64,000 nt of DNA from CBFDBF01 sp050293315 (GTDB lineage: Bacteria > Pseudomonadota > Gammaproteobacteria > Chromatiales > Chromatiaceae), in contig JBNKMS010000012.1 of NCBI GenBank assembly GCA_050293315.1, forward strand, positions 62,001 to 126,000, in the 5' to 3' direction. The notes under the pieces were generated by a model, which was given only the letters and a program-made list of their open reading frames with translations, was not told the DNA's origin and ran no database searches. A program made the translations under genes and the position numbers. This document shows, piece by piece, positions 50,727 to 59,677 of the stretch (within the stretch, counting starts at the first letter, position 1; each line of letters opens with the position of its first letter).

Positions 50727-51608
50727 CTATTTGATGTGATCCAGGATGCCTTCCAGCTCATCGCTGCTGTTGTAGCCGATGATTAGCTGGCCTTTGCCGG
50801 CCCTGCCGGTCTTGATGGTGACCCGCGCCCCCAGCTTGGCTGTCAACTTCTCCTCCAGATGGAGGATATTTGGGTCAGTTTTGGTTTTCTGTTTACCGCC
50901 CTTGCCTGCGCCCCCTGGGGCCTGCATCTTGCGCACCAGCTTCTCGGTCTCGCGCACCGAGAGCCCGCGGCTCACCACCTGCCGTGCCGCCTTGCTCTGG
51001 GCCGCCCCTTTAAGTCCCAACAGGGCGCGGCCGTGGCCCATCTCCAGACGCCCCTCGTCCAGCAGCTGTTTAACCTCCGCCTCCAGCTCCAGCAGGCGCA
51101 GCAGATTGGTTACCGTGGTGCGAGATTTACCTACCGCCTGGGCAACCTCCTGATGGGTAAGTTCAAATTCGTTTAGCAGGCGGTGCAGGGCGTTGGCCTC
51201 TTCCAGTGGTTTGAGGTCATCACGCTGGATATTTTCGATCAGCGCCATGGCCATGGCTGTCTGATCGGAGAGATCACGTATTACTACCGGTATCTCATCC
51301 AGCCCGGCCTGTTGGGCGGCGCGCCAGCGGCGCTCCCCGGCCACAATCTCATACCGCTCCCCGGCGATGGGGCGAACCACTATCGGTTGGACCACGCCTT
51401 GTGCGGCTATGGAGTCGGCCAGCTCCTGCAGCCGCTCCGGATTAAAATCGCGCCGCGGCTGATATTGGCCGCGCTGCAGGATGTCCACCGGCAGGGTATC
51501 AATGCCGTCTCGGGTCGCCGTCCCTCCCGACTGCATCATACCTACCTGGCTGGGGTCCCCCAGCAATGCATCCAGTCCGCGCCCTAAACCTCTTTTCTTT
51601 GCTGCCAT
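50727..51608 (-). CDS. parB: Chromosome-partitioning protein ParB
   Basis: 293 aa, binds parS and spreads along DNA as a CTP-dependent clamp to segregate the origin. N-terminal box KKRGLGRGLDALLG (ParA interaction), CTP-binding motif GERRWRAAQQAG, helix-turn-helix LTHQEVAQAVGKSRTTVTN and a C-terminal dimer domain. It follows parA by 31 bp. Two perfect parS sites lie in recF, about 11-12 kb away. Confidence 0.97.
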   Translation of the reverse strand: MAAKKRGLGRGLDALLGDPSQVGMMQSGGTATRDGIDTLPVDILQRGQYQPRRDFNPERLQELADSIAAQGVVQPIVVRPIAGERYEIVAGERRWRAAQQAGLDEIPVVIRDLSDQTAMAMALIENIQRDDLKPLEEANALHRLLNEFELTHQEVAQAVGKSRTTVTNLLRLLELEAEVKQLLDEGRLEMGHGRALLGLKGAAQSKAARQVVSRGLSVRETEKLVRKMQAPGGAGKGGKQKTKTDPNILHLEEKLTAKLGARVTIKTGRAGKGQLIIGYNSSDELEGILDHIK

Positions 51609-51639
51609 CTATATCAATCCAAACAGTAATCGGGAAAGA

Positions 51640-52422
51640 CTAACCTACGGCCCGCCGCTGCTCCCGGCGTCGCAGATACTCTCCGGCCAGCGCCATATAG
51701 GCGTGGGCCCCTCGAGACGTTCTATCATACAGTAACACCGGCATCCCATGACTGGGCGCCTCGGCCAACCGCACGTTACGGGGGATAATGGTGTTAAACA
51801 CCAGGTCGCGAAAATGGGTGATCAGCTGTGCCGATACATCATTGGTCAGATTATTACGCGGGTCGTGCATGGTACGCACAATCCCCTCTATCGCCAGGCC
51901 CGGGTTGCGACTATGTTGAATCTGCTTGATGGTATCGAGCAGGGCGGTCAACCCCTCCAGCGCATAATACTCACACTGCAACGGGATCAGCACCCCGTCA
52001 GCCGCAACCAATGCATTGACGGTGAGCATATTAAGGGATGGCGGGCAGTCTATTAATATGTAGTCATATTTCTCTTTCGCCGCCGCCAGCGCCAGACTTA
52101 GCCGTTTCTCCTTTAGCGTAGCGGTCATCAACCCCACCTCTGCCGCCGTCAAGTCGGAGTTGGATGGCAGGATATCAAAACCGGACTCCTCGGCATGTAC
52201 CACTGTCTCGCTGACCGGGGCCTCTGCCAGCAGCACGTCACAGCTGGAACGCTGCAGCTGGTACTTGTCTACCCCGCACCCCATGGTGGCATTACCCTGC
52301 GGATCGAGATCGACCAGCAGTACCTTCTGCCCCCTGGCAGCCAGGGCGGATGCAAGGTTTATTGTGGTGGTGGTCTTCCCTACACCGCCCTTCTGGTTGG
52401 CAATACAGACAATTTGACCCAT
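51640..52422 (-). CDS. parA: Chromosome-partitioning ATPase ParA (Soj)
   Basis: 260 aa, deviant Walker ATPase that positions ParB-parS complexes. Walker A ANQKGGVGKTTTTINLASAL with both signature lysines, LVDLDPQGNATMGCG, and DYILIDCPPSLNML for Walker B. Length is normal for chromosomal ParA. Partner of parB downstream. Confidence 0.97.
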   Translation of the reverse strand: MGQIVCIANQKGGVGKTTTTINLASALAARGQKVLLVDLDPQGNATMGCGVDKYQLQRSSCDVLLAEAPVSETVVHAEESGFDILPSNSDLTAAEVGLMTATLKEKRLSLALAAAKEKYDYILIDCPPSLNMLTVNALVAADGVLIPLQCEYYALEGLTALLDTIKQIQHSRNPGLAIEGIVRTMHDPRNNLTNDVSAQLITHFRDLVFNTIIPRNVRLAEAPSHGMPVLLYDRTSRGAHAYMALAGEYLRRREQRRAVG

Positions 52423-52460
52423 GGCTTATTCCCGTTGTTACAACGCGGAGGGAGAGAATA

Positions 52461-52757
52461 TCAGACTTTAAACAACTCTTCTGCCGCTTTTTGCAGATCC
52501 GCCTGTGTCGTAGAGTCCCCCGCTACTTCGCTATCTGTCGGCTCAAAGAAGGAGCAGAAATTAGCCCGCTCTTTATCCTGCACCTCTTCAGCCACCGGCT
52601 CCTGACAGGCATTTGGGCGGCTGGTGTCATACCAGCGGCAGTTACGACAGACCCGAGTGGGCTTGCCACACTGCAGACAGTTGGTCTCCCGCCCGTAGTC
52701 ATGACTGCTCAGGCCGTTGCCGCAGCTCCAACAACTACCGATGATCTCTGTCCCCAT
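52461..52757 (-). CDS. Small Cys-rich zinc-ribbon-like protein
   Basis: 98 aa with Cys pairs SCWSCG, CLQCGK, CRNCRWYD and single Cys in NACQEP and NFCSFF, suggesting one or two zinc knuckles. The whole pattern CRNCRWYD.SRPNACQEP..E.V.DKE.ANFC.FF is of a widely conserved but uncharacterised family. No signal peptide. It lies between arfB and parA in the same direction. Confidence 0.75.
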   Translation of the reverse strand: MGTEIIGSCWSCGNGLSSHDYGRETNCLQCGKPTRVCRNCRWYDTSRPNACQEPVAEEVQDKERANFCSFFEPTDSEVAGDSTTQADLQKAAEELFKV

Positions 52758-52871
52758 ATGTCACCCCTGTTGCAGCCTGATGGCCGCCGTTGGTTTGGCG
52801 ATTGGTTTCTCTGCAGAAGCATACACCAGATGAGCGCCGGTTTGTCACTGCGCTGTTTGAGGCGAATTAGA

Positions 52872-53285
52872 TCAGTCGGTAACGCTACGGCGCAGCTGTT
52901 TCAGCTGGCCCCGTCTGTTCTTGCTATCTAGCCGCCGTTGTTTGGAGGCAAGGGTTGCCTTGGTCGGACGCCGTTTCTTCCGCTCCTTGGTCACCTTTTG
53001 AATCAACTCCTGCAACCTCTGTAGTGCAGCCGCCCGATTCTTATCCTGGCTACGCGAGCGCTGCGCCTTTAGTACGATCACCCCCTGCTTGGAGATGCGC
53101 CGATCCCGCAGCTGCAGCAGGCGACTTTTGTATAGATCCGGCAGAGACGAGGCGGCTATATCAAAGCGTAGATGGATCGCCGAAGAGACCTTGTTGACGT
53201 TCTGCCCGCCGGCGCCCTGGGCACGTATCGCCGTTATCTCAATCTCGTCGAGCGGGATCGCAACCCGGTTTGAGATCTTCAACAT
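52872..53285 (-). CDS. arfB: Alternative ribosome-rescue factor ArfB (YaeJ)
   Basis: 137 aa, peptidyl-tRNA hydrolase that frees stalled ribosomes. The GGQ motif is in AIRAQGAGGQNVNKVSSAIH, and the basic C-terminal tail (KVTKERKKRRPTKATLASK, then DSKNRRGQLKQLRR), which enters the empty mRNA channel, is present. Length is normal. It starts 4 nt after the rsmG stop, likely co-transcribed. Confidence 0.94.
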   Translation of the reverse strand: MLKISNRVAIPLDEIEITAIRAQGAGGQNVNKVSSAIHLRFDIAASSLPDLYKSRLLQLRDRRISKQGVIVLKAQRSRSQDKNRAAALQRLQELIQKVTKERKKRRPTKATLASKQRRLDSKNRRGQLKQLRRSVTD

Positions 53286-53289
53286 GGGT

Positions 53290-53946
53290 TCAGGTGACTG
53301 CTGCTGGAAATGTGATTACTATGGCGTGGCGCTCGCCGACGTTCATCGGTACGCTCAAGGGCTGCACCGTTACGTTTGCCCCATCGGCCTCCAACTCCCG
53401 TATCTCCGCCTCAGGCACCTCCCCCTTCATCGCCAACAGACAACCCCCATCGGCCAGCAGGTGTCGGCTCCACTCTACTATCTGTGGCAATGAGGCCAGG
53501 GCGCGTGAGGTGATGGTGTCAAACCCCTCCTCCGGGCTGAAAGCCTCGATCCGTGACTGCACCACCTCCACCTGCTCCAGTGCCAGGGTGAGTTTGGCCT
53601 GCTGCACGAAGCGGCTCTTTTTGTTGTTGGCATCGAGCAGGGTAAAGCGCCGCAGTGGAGAGGCGATGGCGAGGGGGATCCCGGGTAGCCCCGGGCCGGT
53701 GCCGATGTCTAGGATCCTCTCTCCTTGGAGTAGTCCCAGGATAGAGAGGGAGTCGAGCAGTTGCCGCGGGACCATCACCTCCGGGTCACGCACAGCAGTT
53801 AGATTAGATCCACGGTTCCACCTCTGCAGCAGCGCCAGATACTCCAGCAGTTGCTGTTGCTGCCCCGGGGTGAGAGAGAGTTCCATAGCGGCCAACCCCT
53901 GCCTGAGTTGTGACTGCCACAGCGCCATCTCGCTATCCCTCTCCAT
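53290..53946 (-). CDS. rsmG: 16S rRNA (guanine-527-N7) methyltransferase
   Basis: 218 aa. SAM-binding motif ILDIGTGPGLPGIPLAIASP, preceded by SNLTAVRDPEVMVPRQLLDS, a family signature. It methylates G527 of 16S rRNA. ATG 53946 follows AGAGGG; a second ATG at 53928 is also well placed. It is part of the mnmE-mnmG-rsmG cluster, 12 nt after mnmG. Confidence 0.96.
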   Translation of the reverse strand: MERDSEMALWQSQLRQGLAAMELSLTPGQQQQLLEYLALLQRWNRGSNLTAVRDPEVMVPRQLLDSLSILGLLQGERILDIGTGPGLPGIPLAIASPLRRFTLLDANNKKSRFVQQAKLTLALEQVEVVQSRIEAFSPEEGFDTITSRALASLPQIVEWSRHLLADGGCLLAMKGEVPEAEIRELEADGANVTVQPLSVPMNVGERHAIVITFPAAVT

Positions 53947-53958
53947 AGCGCTACCCTC

Positions 53959-55827
53959 TCAACCCGCCCGCCGTTTCAGGTGCACCAACAGCAGAGATAT
54001 GGCCGCCGGGGTGACGCCGGGGATACGGCTGGCCTGACCAATGGTGGCCGGCTTGCTCCGATTGAGCTTCTCCTCGACCTCGGCAGAGAGGCCGCGCACC
54101 TCGGTATAGTCTAGCGACGGCGATAGCTTTATCTCCTCGTTGGCGCGGACCCGCTCTATCTCCAGCTGCTGACGCTCTATATATCCGGCATACCGTGCCT
54201 GGATCTCCAGCTGCTCCGCCACCTTTGGGTCGCTGACCCCGGGGGCGATGCCCGGCAGCCTGAGCAACCGCTGATAGCTCACCTCGGGACGGGCCAGCAG
54301 ATCGAGGGCGCGCACCTCGCGCGAGATCGAGCTATCAAACTCGCTTTTGGCCTGCTCTGCCGCTGCACTGTTGGGCTGTACCCAGATATCGCGCAACCGC
54401 TGCTGCTCACGCTCGATTGCGTCGCGTTTCTGGTTAAACGCCGCCCAACGCCCGTCCCCGACCAGCCCCATGGCACGCCCCTGTTCGGTCAGACGCAGAT
54501 CGGCGTTATCCTCCCGCAACAGCAGGCGATATTCGGCACGACTGGTGAACATGCGGTAGGGCTCCTCGGTGCCACGGGTTATCAGGTCATCTACCAGTAC
54601 ACCGATATAGGCCTCATCCCGCCGCGGGCACCAAGGCTCCAGCCCTCGAATCTGCTGTACCGCATTGGCCCCGGCCAGCAGGCCCTGGGCCGCCGCCTCT
54701 TCATAGCCGGTGGTGCCGTTGATCTGTCCGGCAAAAAAGAGTCCGCGGATGGCCCGGGTCTCAAGGCTCTGCTGCAGATCACGCGGATCAAAAAAATCGT
54801 ATTCGATAGCGTAACCGGGCTGGGTGATACGCGCCTGTTCAAACCCGCGCATTGAGGCGACCAGTGCGCACTGCACATCGAACGGTAGCGAGGTGGAGAT
54901 CCCGTTGGGGTAGACCTCGTTGCTGTTGAGCCCCTCGGGTTCGATAAATATCTGGTGGGACGTCTTATCGGCGAAGCGCACGATCTTGTCCTCTATCGAG
55001 GGGCAGTAGCGCGGGCCGATCCCCTCGATCACACCGCTGTACATGGGCGAGCGTGAAAGCCCGCCGCGGATGATCTCATGGGTGCGCTCGTTGGTATGGG
55101 CCAGGTGGCAATCCACCTGCTGCGGATGCTCCTCCACGCTGCCGAGAAACGAGAACACCGGCGCCGGGACATCCCCAGGCTGTGGCTGCAGCACACTAAA
55201 ATCTATGCTGTCGCGGTCGATGCGTGGTGGTGTCCCGGTCTTCAGTCGCCCCGCCTTGAGCGGCAGCTCCCGCAGCCGCTGTGCCAAGGCATTGGAGGGA
55301 GGGTCCCCGGCGCGGCCGCCGGGATAGTTCCGCAGACCGACATGGATCCGCCCGGCGAGGAAGGTACCGACGGTAAGTACCACCGCCCGCGCCTTGATCT
55401 TCTCTCCGCCCGCGGTAATTACGCCGGCGATCTGCTCACCCTGCAGCAGCAGGTCGTCCACCGCCTGCGGCAGGATCTCCAGATTCTGCTGGCCCTCCAG
55501 GGCGGCCCGCACTGCCGCCTTGTAGAGCAGCCGATCCGCCTGGGCGCGGGTGGCCCGTACCGCCGGCCCTTTACGCGAGTTGAGGATACGAAACTGGATA
55601 CCGCCCCGATCTGCGGCGAGGGCCATCAACCCACCCAGCGCATCTATCTCCTTGACCAGATGCCCCTTGCCGATACCACCAATCGCAGGATTGCAGCTGA
55701 GCGTCCCGAGGCTGTCGAGGCTATGGGTCAACAACAGGGTCTTGGCGCCCATCCGCGCAGCCGCCAGCGCCGCCTCGGTCCCGGCGTGGCCGCCGCCTAC
55801 TACGATTACGTCATACTGTTTCTGCAT
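53959..55827 (-). CDS. mnmG: tRNA modification enzyme MnmG (GidA)
   Basis: About 622 aa. FAD-binding VVGGGHAGTEAALAAARMG at the N-terminus, SCNPAIGGIGKGHLVKEIDA, GTFLAGRIHVG, and the C-terminal helical domain needed for MnmE contact. With MnmE it adds the carboxymethylaminomethyl group to wobble U34 of several tRNAs. ATG 55827 is used; a GTG at 55836 overlaps the mnmE stop. Confidence 0.97.
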   Translation of the reverse strand: MQKQYDVIVVGGGHAGTEAALAAARMGAKTLLLTHSLDSLGTLSCNPAIGGIGKGHLVKEIDALGGLMALAADRGGIQFRILNSRKGPAVRATRAQADRLLYKAAVRAALEGQQNLEILPQAVDDLLLQGEQIAGVITAGGEKIKARAVVLTVGTFLAGRIHVGLRNYPGGRAGDPPSNALAQRLRELPLKAGRLKTGTPPRIDRDSIDFSVLQPQPGDVPAPVFSFLGSVEEHPQQVDCHLAHTNERTHEIIRGGLSRSPMYSGVIEGIGPRYCPSIEDKIVRFADKTSHQIFIEPEGLNSNEVYPNGISTSLPFDVQCALVASMRGFEQARITQPGYAIEYDFFDPRDLQQSLETRAIRGLFFAGQINGTTGYEEAAAQGLLAGANAVQQIRGLEPWCPRRDEAYIGVLVDDLITRGTEEPYRMFTSRAEYRLLLREDNADLRLTEQGRAMGLVGDGRWAAFNQKRDAIEREQQRLRDIWVQPNSAAAEQAKSEFDSSISREVRALDLLARPEVSYQRLLRLPGIAPGVSDPKVAEQLEIQARYAGYIERQQLEIERVRANEEIKLSPSLDYTEVRGLSAEVEEKLNRSKPATIGQASRIPGVTPAAISLLLVHLKRRAG

Positions 55828-55835
55828 GGTCGTCA

Positions 55836-57188
55836 CTATTTGCCGATGCAGAAGTCGGAGAAAATACGGCCGAGGAGATCATCCGTGGTCACCTCTCCGG
55901 TGATCTCGGAGAGTGCCTGTTGCGCCTGGCGCAGCTCCTCCGCCACCAGCTCCGCGGCGCCCGTCTGTTGGAGGATCTGCCCCCCCTGCAGCAGCGCCTC
56001 AGCGGCCCGCTGCAGTGCATCCAGGTGGCGGCGGCGGGCGACGAACTCCCCCTCCCGACCGGTATGCAACCCCAGATCCCGCCGCAGTTGCTCGCGTAGC
56101 AGGTCGATGCCCGCACCGCTCTGGGCGGAGATAGAGACCTGCGGCCAGGTACCATCATCCTGTAGTGTCGGCTCCTCGCCTGTAAGGTCTATCTTATTCC
56201 GGATCAAAGTCAGCGCAGTCTGCGGTGGCAACTGGTTACGGTCCAGGGCCGCGTGCCCCGGATCCAGTTCGTCATCATAGACCCAGAGGATATGGTCCGC
56301 GCTCTCCAGCTCGGCCCGGGCGCGTCGTACCCCCTCTTGCTCAATTGCGTCGCTGCTATCGCGCAGGCCGGCGGTATCCACCAGGTAGAGCGGTACCCCA
56401 TCAAGCTGCACCCGCTCATGCAGCAGATCGCGGGTGGTACCGGGGATCGAGGTGACAATCGCCGCCTCCCACCCCGCCAGGGCATTCATAAGACTCGACT
56501 TGCCGACATTGGGCAGACCGGCTATCACCAGGGTGATGCCGTCACGCATCAGGCGACCGGTCTGCGCCGCCTGTTGTACTGCAGCAAGCTGCTGTTGCAA
56601 CGCCTGCAGGTCTCCATTGACCTGCTCGTTGCTACAGAAATCGATCTCCTCCTCGGGAAAGTCGAGCGCCGCCTCCAGCAACATCCGTAGTTGAGTGATC
56701 TGCTCCACCAGGGCGTAAATGCGACGAGAGAACTCCCCCTCCAGTGAACGCATGGCAAGACGGGCCGCAGTTGCGGTGCCACTCTCGATCAGATCGGCTA
56801 TCGCCTCGGCCTGGGCCAGATCCAGCTTACCGTTACAGAATGCGCGCTGACTGAACTCGCCGGCATGTGCCAGGCGTGCCCCCAGCTCCAGCACCCGCTG
56901 CAGTAGCAGATCTAACACCACCACCCCGCCATGGCCCTGCAGCTCCAGGGTGTCCTCTCCGCTGAAGGAGTTGGGGGCGGGAAAATAGATGGCGATGCCG
57001 CTGTCGATCACCCCTCCCGCGCCATCTACAAAACGACTAAATATTGCCTGGCGGGGTGTTGGCAGTTTGCCAATTATCTCTTGGGCGATAGTGCCGACGG
57101 CTGGGCCTGATATCCTGACGATACCGACACCGCCCTGTCCGGGTGGTGTGGCAATAGCTGCTATCGTATCTGTCTGCTGTACAGACAT
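55836..57188 (-). CDS. mnmE: tRNA modification GTPase MnmE (TrmE)
   Basis: 450 aa from ATG 57188 (MSVQQTDTIAAIATPPGQGG, the family start; the frame extends upstream to 57248 without homology). Tetrahydrofolate-binding N-domain, helical domain, and an inserted G domain with P-loop GLPNVGKSSLMNAL, G2 loop SIPGTTRD, DTAGLRDS and NKIDL. The C-terminal CIGK motif supplies the catalytic cysteine. It works with MnmG on U34 of tRNA. Confidence 0.97.
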   Translation of the reverse strand: MSVQQTDTIAAIATPPGQGGVGIVRISGPAVGTIAQEIIGKLPTPRQAIFSRFVDGAGGVIDSGIAIYFPAPNSFSGEDTLELQGHGGVVVLDLLLQRVLELGARLAHAGEFSQRAFCNGKLDLAQAEAIADLIESGTATAARLAMRSLEGEFSRRIYALVEQITQLRMLLEAALDFPEEEIDFCSNEQVNGDLQALQQQLAAVQQAAQTGRLMRDGITLVIAGLPNVGKSSLMNALAGWEAAIVTSIPGTTRDLLHERVQLDGVPLYLVDTAGLRDSSDAIEQEGVRRARAELESADHILWVYDDELDPGHAALDRNQLPPQTALTLIRNKIDLTGEEPTLQDDGTWPQVSISAQSGAGIDLLREQLRRDLGLHTGREGEFVARRRHLDALQRAAEALLQGGQILQQTGAAELVAEELRQAQQALSEITGEVTTDDLLGRIFSDFCIGK

Positions 57189-57202
57189 ACGGGTCAACCC
57201 CG

Positions 57203-58888
57203 TCAGTTGTGCGATGCGGCCTGTTCGATCTGCCGGGTAACGACCCACTGCTGCGCAATGGAGAGAATGTTGTTTACCACCCAGTAGAGCACCAATCCGG
57301 CCGGGAAGAAGGCAAAGAATACGGTGAATACAAACGGCAGGCTCATCATGATCTTAGCCTGCATCGGATCAGGGGGCGCCGGGTTCAGTTTCTGCTGGAC
57401 GAACATGGAGATGCCCATGATCAACGGCAACACATAAAATGGGTCTTTGATAGAGAGATCGTTAATCCAGAAGATGAAGGGGGCCTGCCGCAGCTCAACC
57501 GCCTCCATTAACACCCAGTAGAGGGCGATAAAGACCGGGATCTGTACCAAAACCGGGAGACAGCCACCGAGTGGGTTGATCTTCTCTTTTTTATACAGCT
57601 CCATCATCGCTTGATTCAGCTGCTGCTTGTCATCGCCATAACGCTCTTTCAGCGCCTGCATCCTTGGGGTCATGCGGCGCATATTGGCCATGGAGCGATA
57701 ACTGGCCGCAGAGAGTTTAAAGAAGGCAAGCTTGATCAGGATGGTTAGGGCAATAATCGACCAGCCCCAGTTGCCGATCAACATATGGAGCTTGCCCAGG
57801 AGCCAGAAGATAGGCTGCGCCAGAACAGTCAACCAGCCGTAGTCGACCGTTAGATCCAGACCAGGGGCTATCTCGCGCAACTGGTTCTGTAGTTTTGGTC
57901 CGACCACCAGGCTAGTGCTAAATAGATGCTGCTCACCATCCGCCACTTTAACCAGTGGTGAATAGGCCCCGATCTGGTAGCGCTCTCCCGGTAGGACGTT
58001 GCTATAAAAATGGTTCTGCTCCTCCGCAGTCGGCACCCAAACCCCAATGAAATAGTGCTGCAGCATTCCCACCCAGCCACCGGTCACATCACGGCTGAGT
58101 TTCTGCTCTTCCATGTCATCAAACTTGATCTTTTCGTACTTCTCCTCTGGACTGTAGATGGCCCCCCCGGTGTAGGTGTACATAAAACGGGACGAACCAT
58201 CCTTGCCGGCCGGACTCCGCTGGAGTTGGCGATACTCGCGACCAGCCCAGTTAGCCCCGGACCGGTTCTGTACCAGGTGCTGTACCTCTATTTGATAGCT
58301 GCCACGGTGAAAGATAAACCGCTTGGTGACCTGAATACCGCCTTGGCTCCAGTTTAGATCGACCGTTAGCTCATCCTGACCCTCGGCCATCTGGTAGGAG
58401 GTGGCTGCTGTCTGGAATTGTGCCTCATGGGTAGGAGCCCGCTCTTTGTCGCTGCTTAAAAGGCCTGACTGGGCAATGAACTGATTTGGGGTGTCCGGCT
58501 TGAACAGCTGGAACTTCTGCTCTGGTTGGTCAAGAGAGACAGGGAAGTCCTTGAGCAGCAACTTAACTATAGAGCCGCCTCTTGTATTGATCTCCATATC
58601 CAGTAGATCGGTCTCAACCTGTATACTTTGCAGCGCCAGCTTGACCCCATCGGTGGCTGCAAGTACTGAGCCATCGGCAGGTTGAGCACCATCTATGCTT
58701 GTGGTGGCAGCTACTGTAGGTACTCCCATATCACCACTCTCTGGCAATCCGCCGTCCGTGATGACCGCCTCTCCTTGTGCTGCTGTCTGGGCCTGTGGCT
58801 GGCCATGGTAATCCTGCTGCCACGCCTGCCACAACAGCATCAGCACGAAGGTTAGTGCAGCAAATAGGAAAAGACGAAAAGTATCCAT
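57203..58888 (-). CDS. yidC: Membrane protein insertase YidC
   Basis: 561 aa. N-terminal membrane anchor (FRLFLFAALTFVLMLLWQAW), a large periplasmic beta-domain typical of Gram-negative bacteria, then the conserved five-helix insertase core (LTILIKLAFFKLSAASYRSM, MRRMTPRMQALKERYGDD). It inserts proteins with or without SecYEG. The usual small gene yidD between rnpA and yidC is missing: only 8 bp separate them. Confidence 0.97.
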   Translation of the reverse strand: MDTFRLFLFAALTFVLMLLWQAWQQDYHGQPQAQTAAQGEAVITDGGLPESGDMGVPTVAATTSIDGAQPADGSVLAATDGVKLALQSIQVETDLLDMEINTRGGSIVKLLLKDFPVSLDQPEQKFQLFKPDTPNQFIAQSGLLSSDKERAPTHEAQFQTAATSYQMAEGQDELTVDLNWSQGGIQVTKRFIFHRGSYQIEVQHLVQNRSGANWAGREYRQLQRSPAGKDGSSRFMYTYTGGAIYSPEEKYEKIKFDDMEEQKLSRDVTGGWVGMLQHYFIGVWVPTAEEQNHFYSNVLPGERYQIGAYSPLVKVADGEQHLFSTSLVVGPKLQNQLREIAPGLDLTVDYGWLTVLAQPIFWLLGKLHMLIGNWGWSIIALTILIKLAFFKLSAASYRSMANMRRMTPRMQALKERYGDDKQQLNQAMMELYKKEKINPLGGCLPVLVQIPVFIALYWVLMEAVELRQAPFIFWINDLSIKDPFYVLPLIMGISMFVQQKLNPAPPDPMQAKIMMSLPFVFTVFFAFFPAGLVLYWVVNNILSIAQQWVVTRQIEQAASHN

Positions 58889-58896
58889 GGTGATCC

Positions 58897-59253
58897 TTAA
58901 GATTCTTTGCTCAGTCTATGCCAATGTCTGTTGAGTGCGTCTCTTAACTCTTGGTTGGTACGCTGGGCCGTGTTGCTACGACTTAGTACTACAATATCCA
59001 GGTTGCCAAGCTCGTTTCGATGGTGGCGAAAACTCTCCCGTACAACCCTTTTTATACGGTTTCTATCCACCGCCCGCCGACTATTCTTCTTTGCTACCGC
59101 TAAACCAAGACGCGAATGCCCGGATTCCCCTTGTCGATAGAGCACTGTGAAACAGTTGTCGGCTGATCTCAACGGCCGCCTGAACAGTCGGCTGTAGTCA
59201 CCCGCCGTAAGTAGACGGTCAGATCGCGGAAATCTCCAGCCCAAATCAGACAA
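58897..59253 (-). CDS. rnpA: Ribonuclease P protein component
   Basis: 118 aa. The conserved RNR motif (RRAVDRNRIKRVVRESFR) that binds the RNase P RNA is present, with FRRPLRSADNCFTVLYRQG upstream. Together with the RNA it matures the 5' ends of tRNAs. Starts 14 nt after the rpmH stop, as usual in the rpmH-rnpA operon. Confidence 0.95.
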   Translation of the reverse strand: MSDLGWRFPRSDRLLTAGDYSRLFRRPLRSADNCFTVLYRQGESGHSRLGLAVAKKNSRRAVDRNRIKRVVRESFRHHRNELGNLDIVVLSRSNTAQRTNQELRDALNRHWHRLSKES

Positions 59254-59267
59254 CGGTTATATGTATT

Positions 59268-59402
59268 TTAGGGTGTCAGGCGGGCGCGGCCCTTGGCGCG
59301 CCGGGCCTTAATGATGGCGCGACCACTACGAGTAGCCATACGGGCACGAAAGCCGTGTGTCCGGGCACGCTTGAGTTTGCTGGGTTGAAATGTTCTTTTC
59401 AT
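59268..59402 (-). CDS. rpmH: 50S ribosomal protein L34
   Basis: A complete 44-aa frame, MKRTFQPSKLKRARTHGFRA continuing to RLTP. Strongly basic and near-identical to other L34 proteins, with a clear ATG at 59402 and TAA at 59268. First gene of the minus-strand cluster running to the par genes; its start is divergent from dnaA. Confidence 0.98.
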   Translation of the reverse strand: MKRTFQPSKLKRARTHGFRARMATRSGRAIIKARRAKGRARLTP

Positions 59403-59470
59403 CTGATCACACCAATATAATGTTGCCGCCACCACCAACTAAGAGGAAATGGCTGTAAAAAAAGGCGCTT

Positions 59471-59500
59471 AGGGTACTTTGATGGGCCGCCCCGTGTCAA
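59471..59500 (-). promoter_or_regulatory. Promoter of rpmH-rnpA
   Basis: On the minus strand: perfect -35 TTGACA (59500-59495), 18-bp spacer, -10 TACCCT (59476-59471), giving a leader of about 60 nt to the rpmH ATG. Confidence 0.75.
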
Positions 59501-59611
59501 TAAAAATCATAAAAAAACGGCCAATCTGGCGTCACCGTTACAGCACACTGGTTCTCTAAGGGGGTGCCTAAAAAATAATTTTGCGACAATCACACAATAC
59601 AGTAAAGTGGC

Positions 59612-59620
59612 TGTGGATAA
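59612..59620 (+). other. DnaA box upstream of dnaA
   Basis: TGTGGATAA, a perfect match to the consensus 9-mer (TTATCCACA on the other strand), 58 bp before the chosen dnaA start. It probably mediates autoregulation of dnaA. A weak promoter (TTGCGA 59581, TAAAGT 59603) overlaps the same stretch. Confidence 0.85.
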
Positions 59621-59677
59621 CTTTTTTAGATGGGGGTAAACTTCCCACCCCACCAAACACGAACCGTCGGGGGAATT

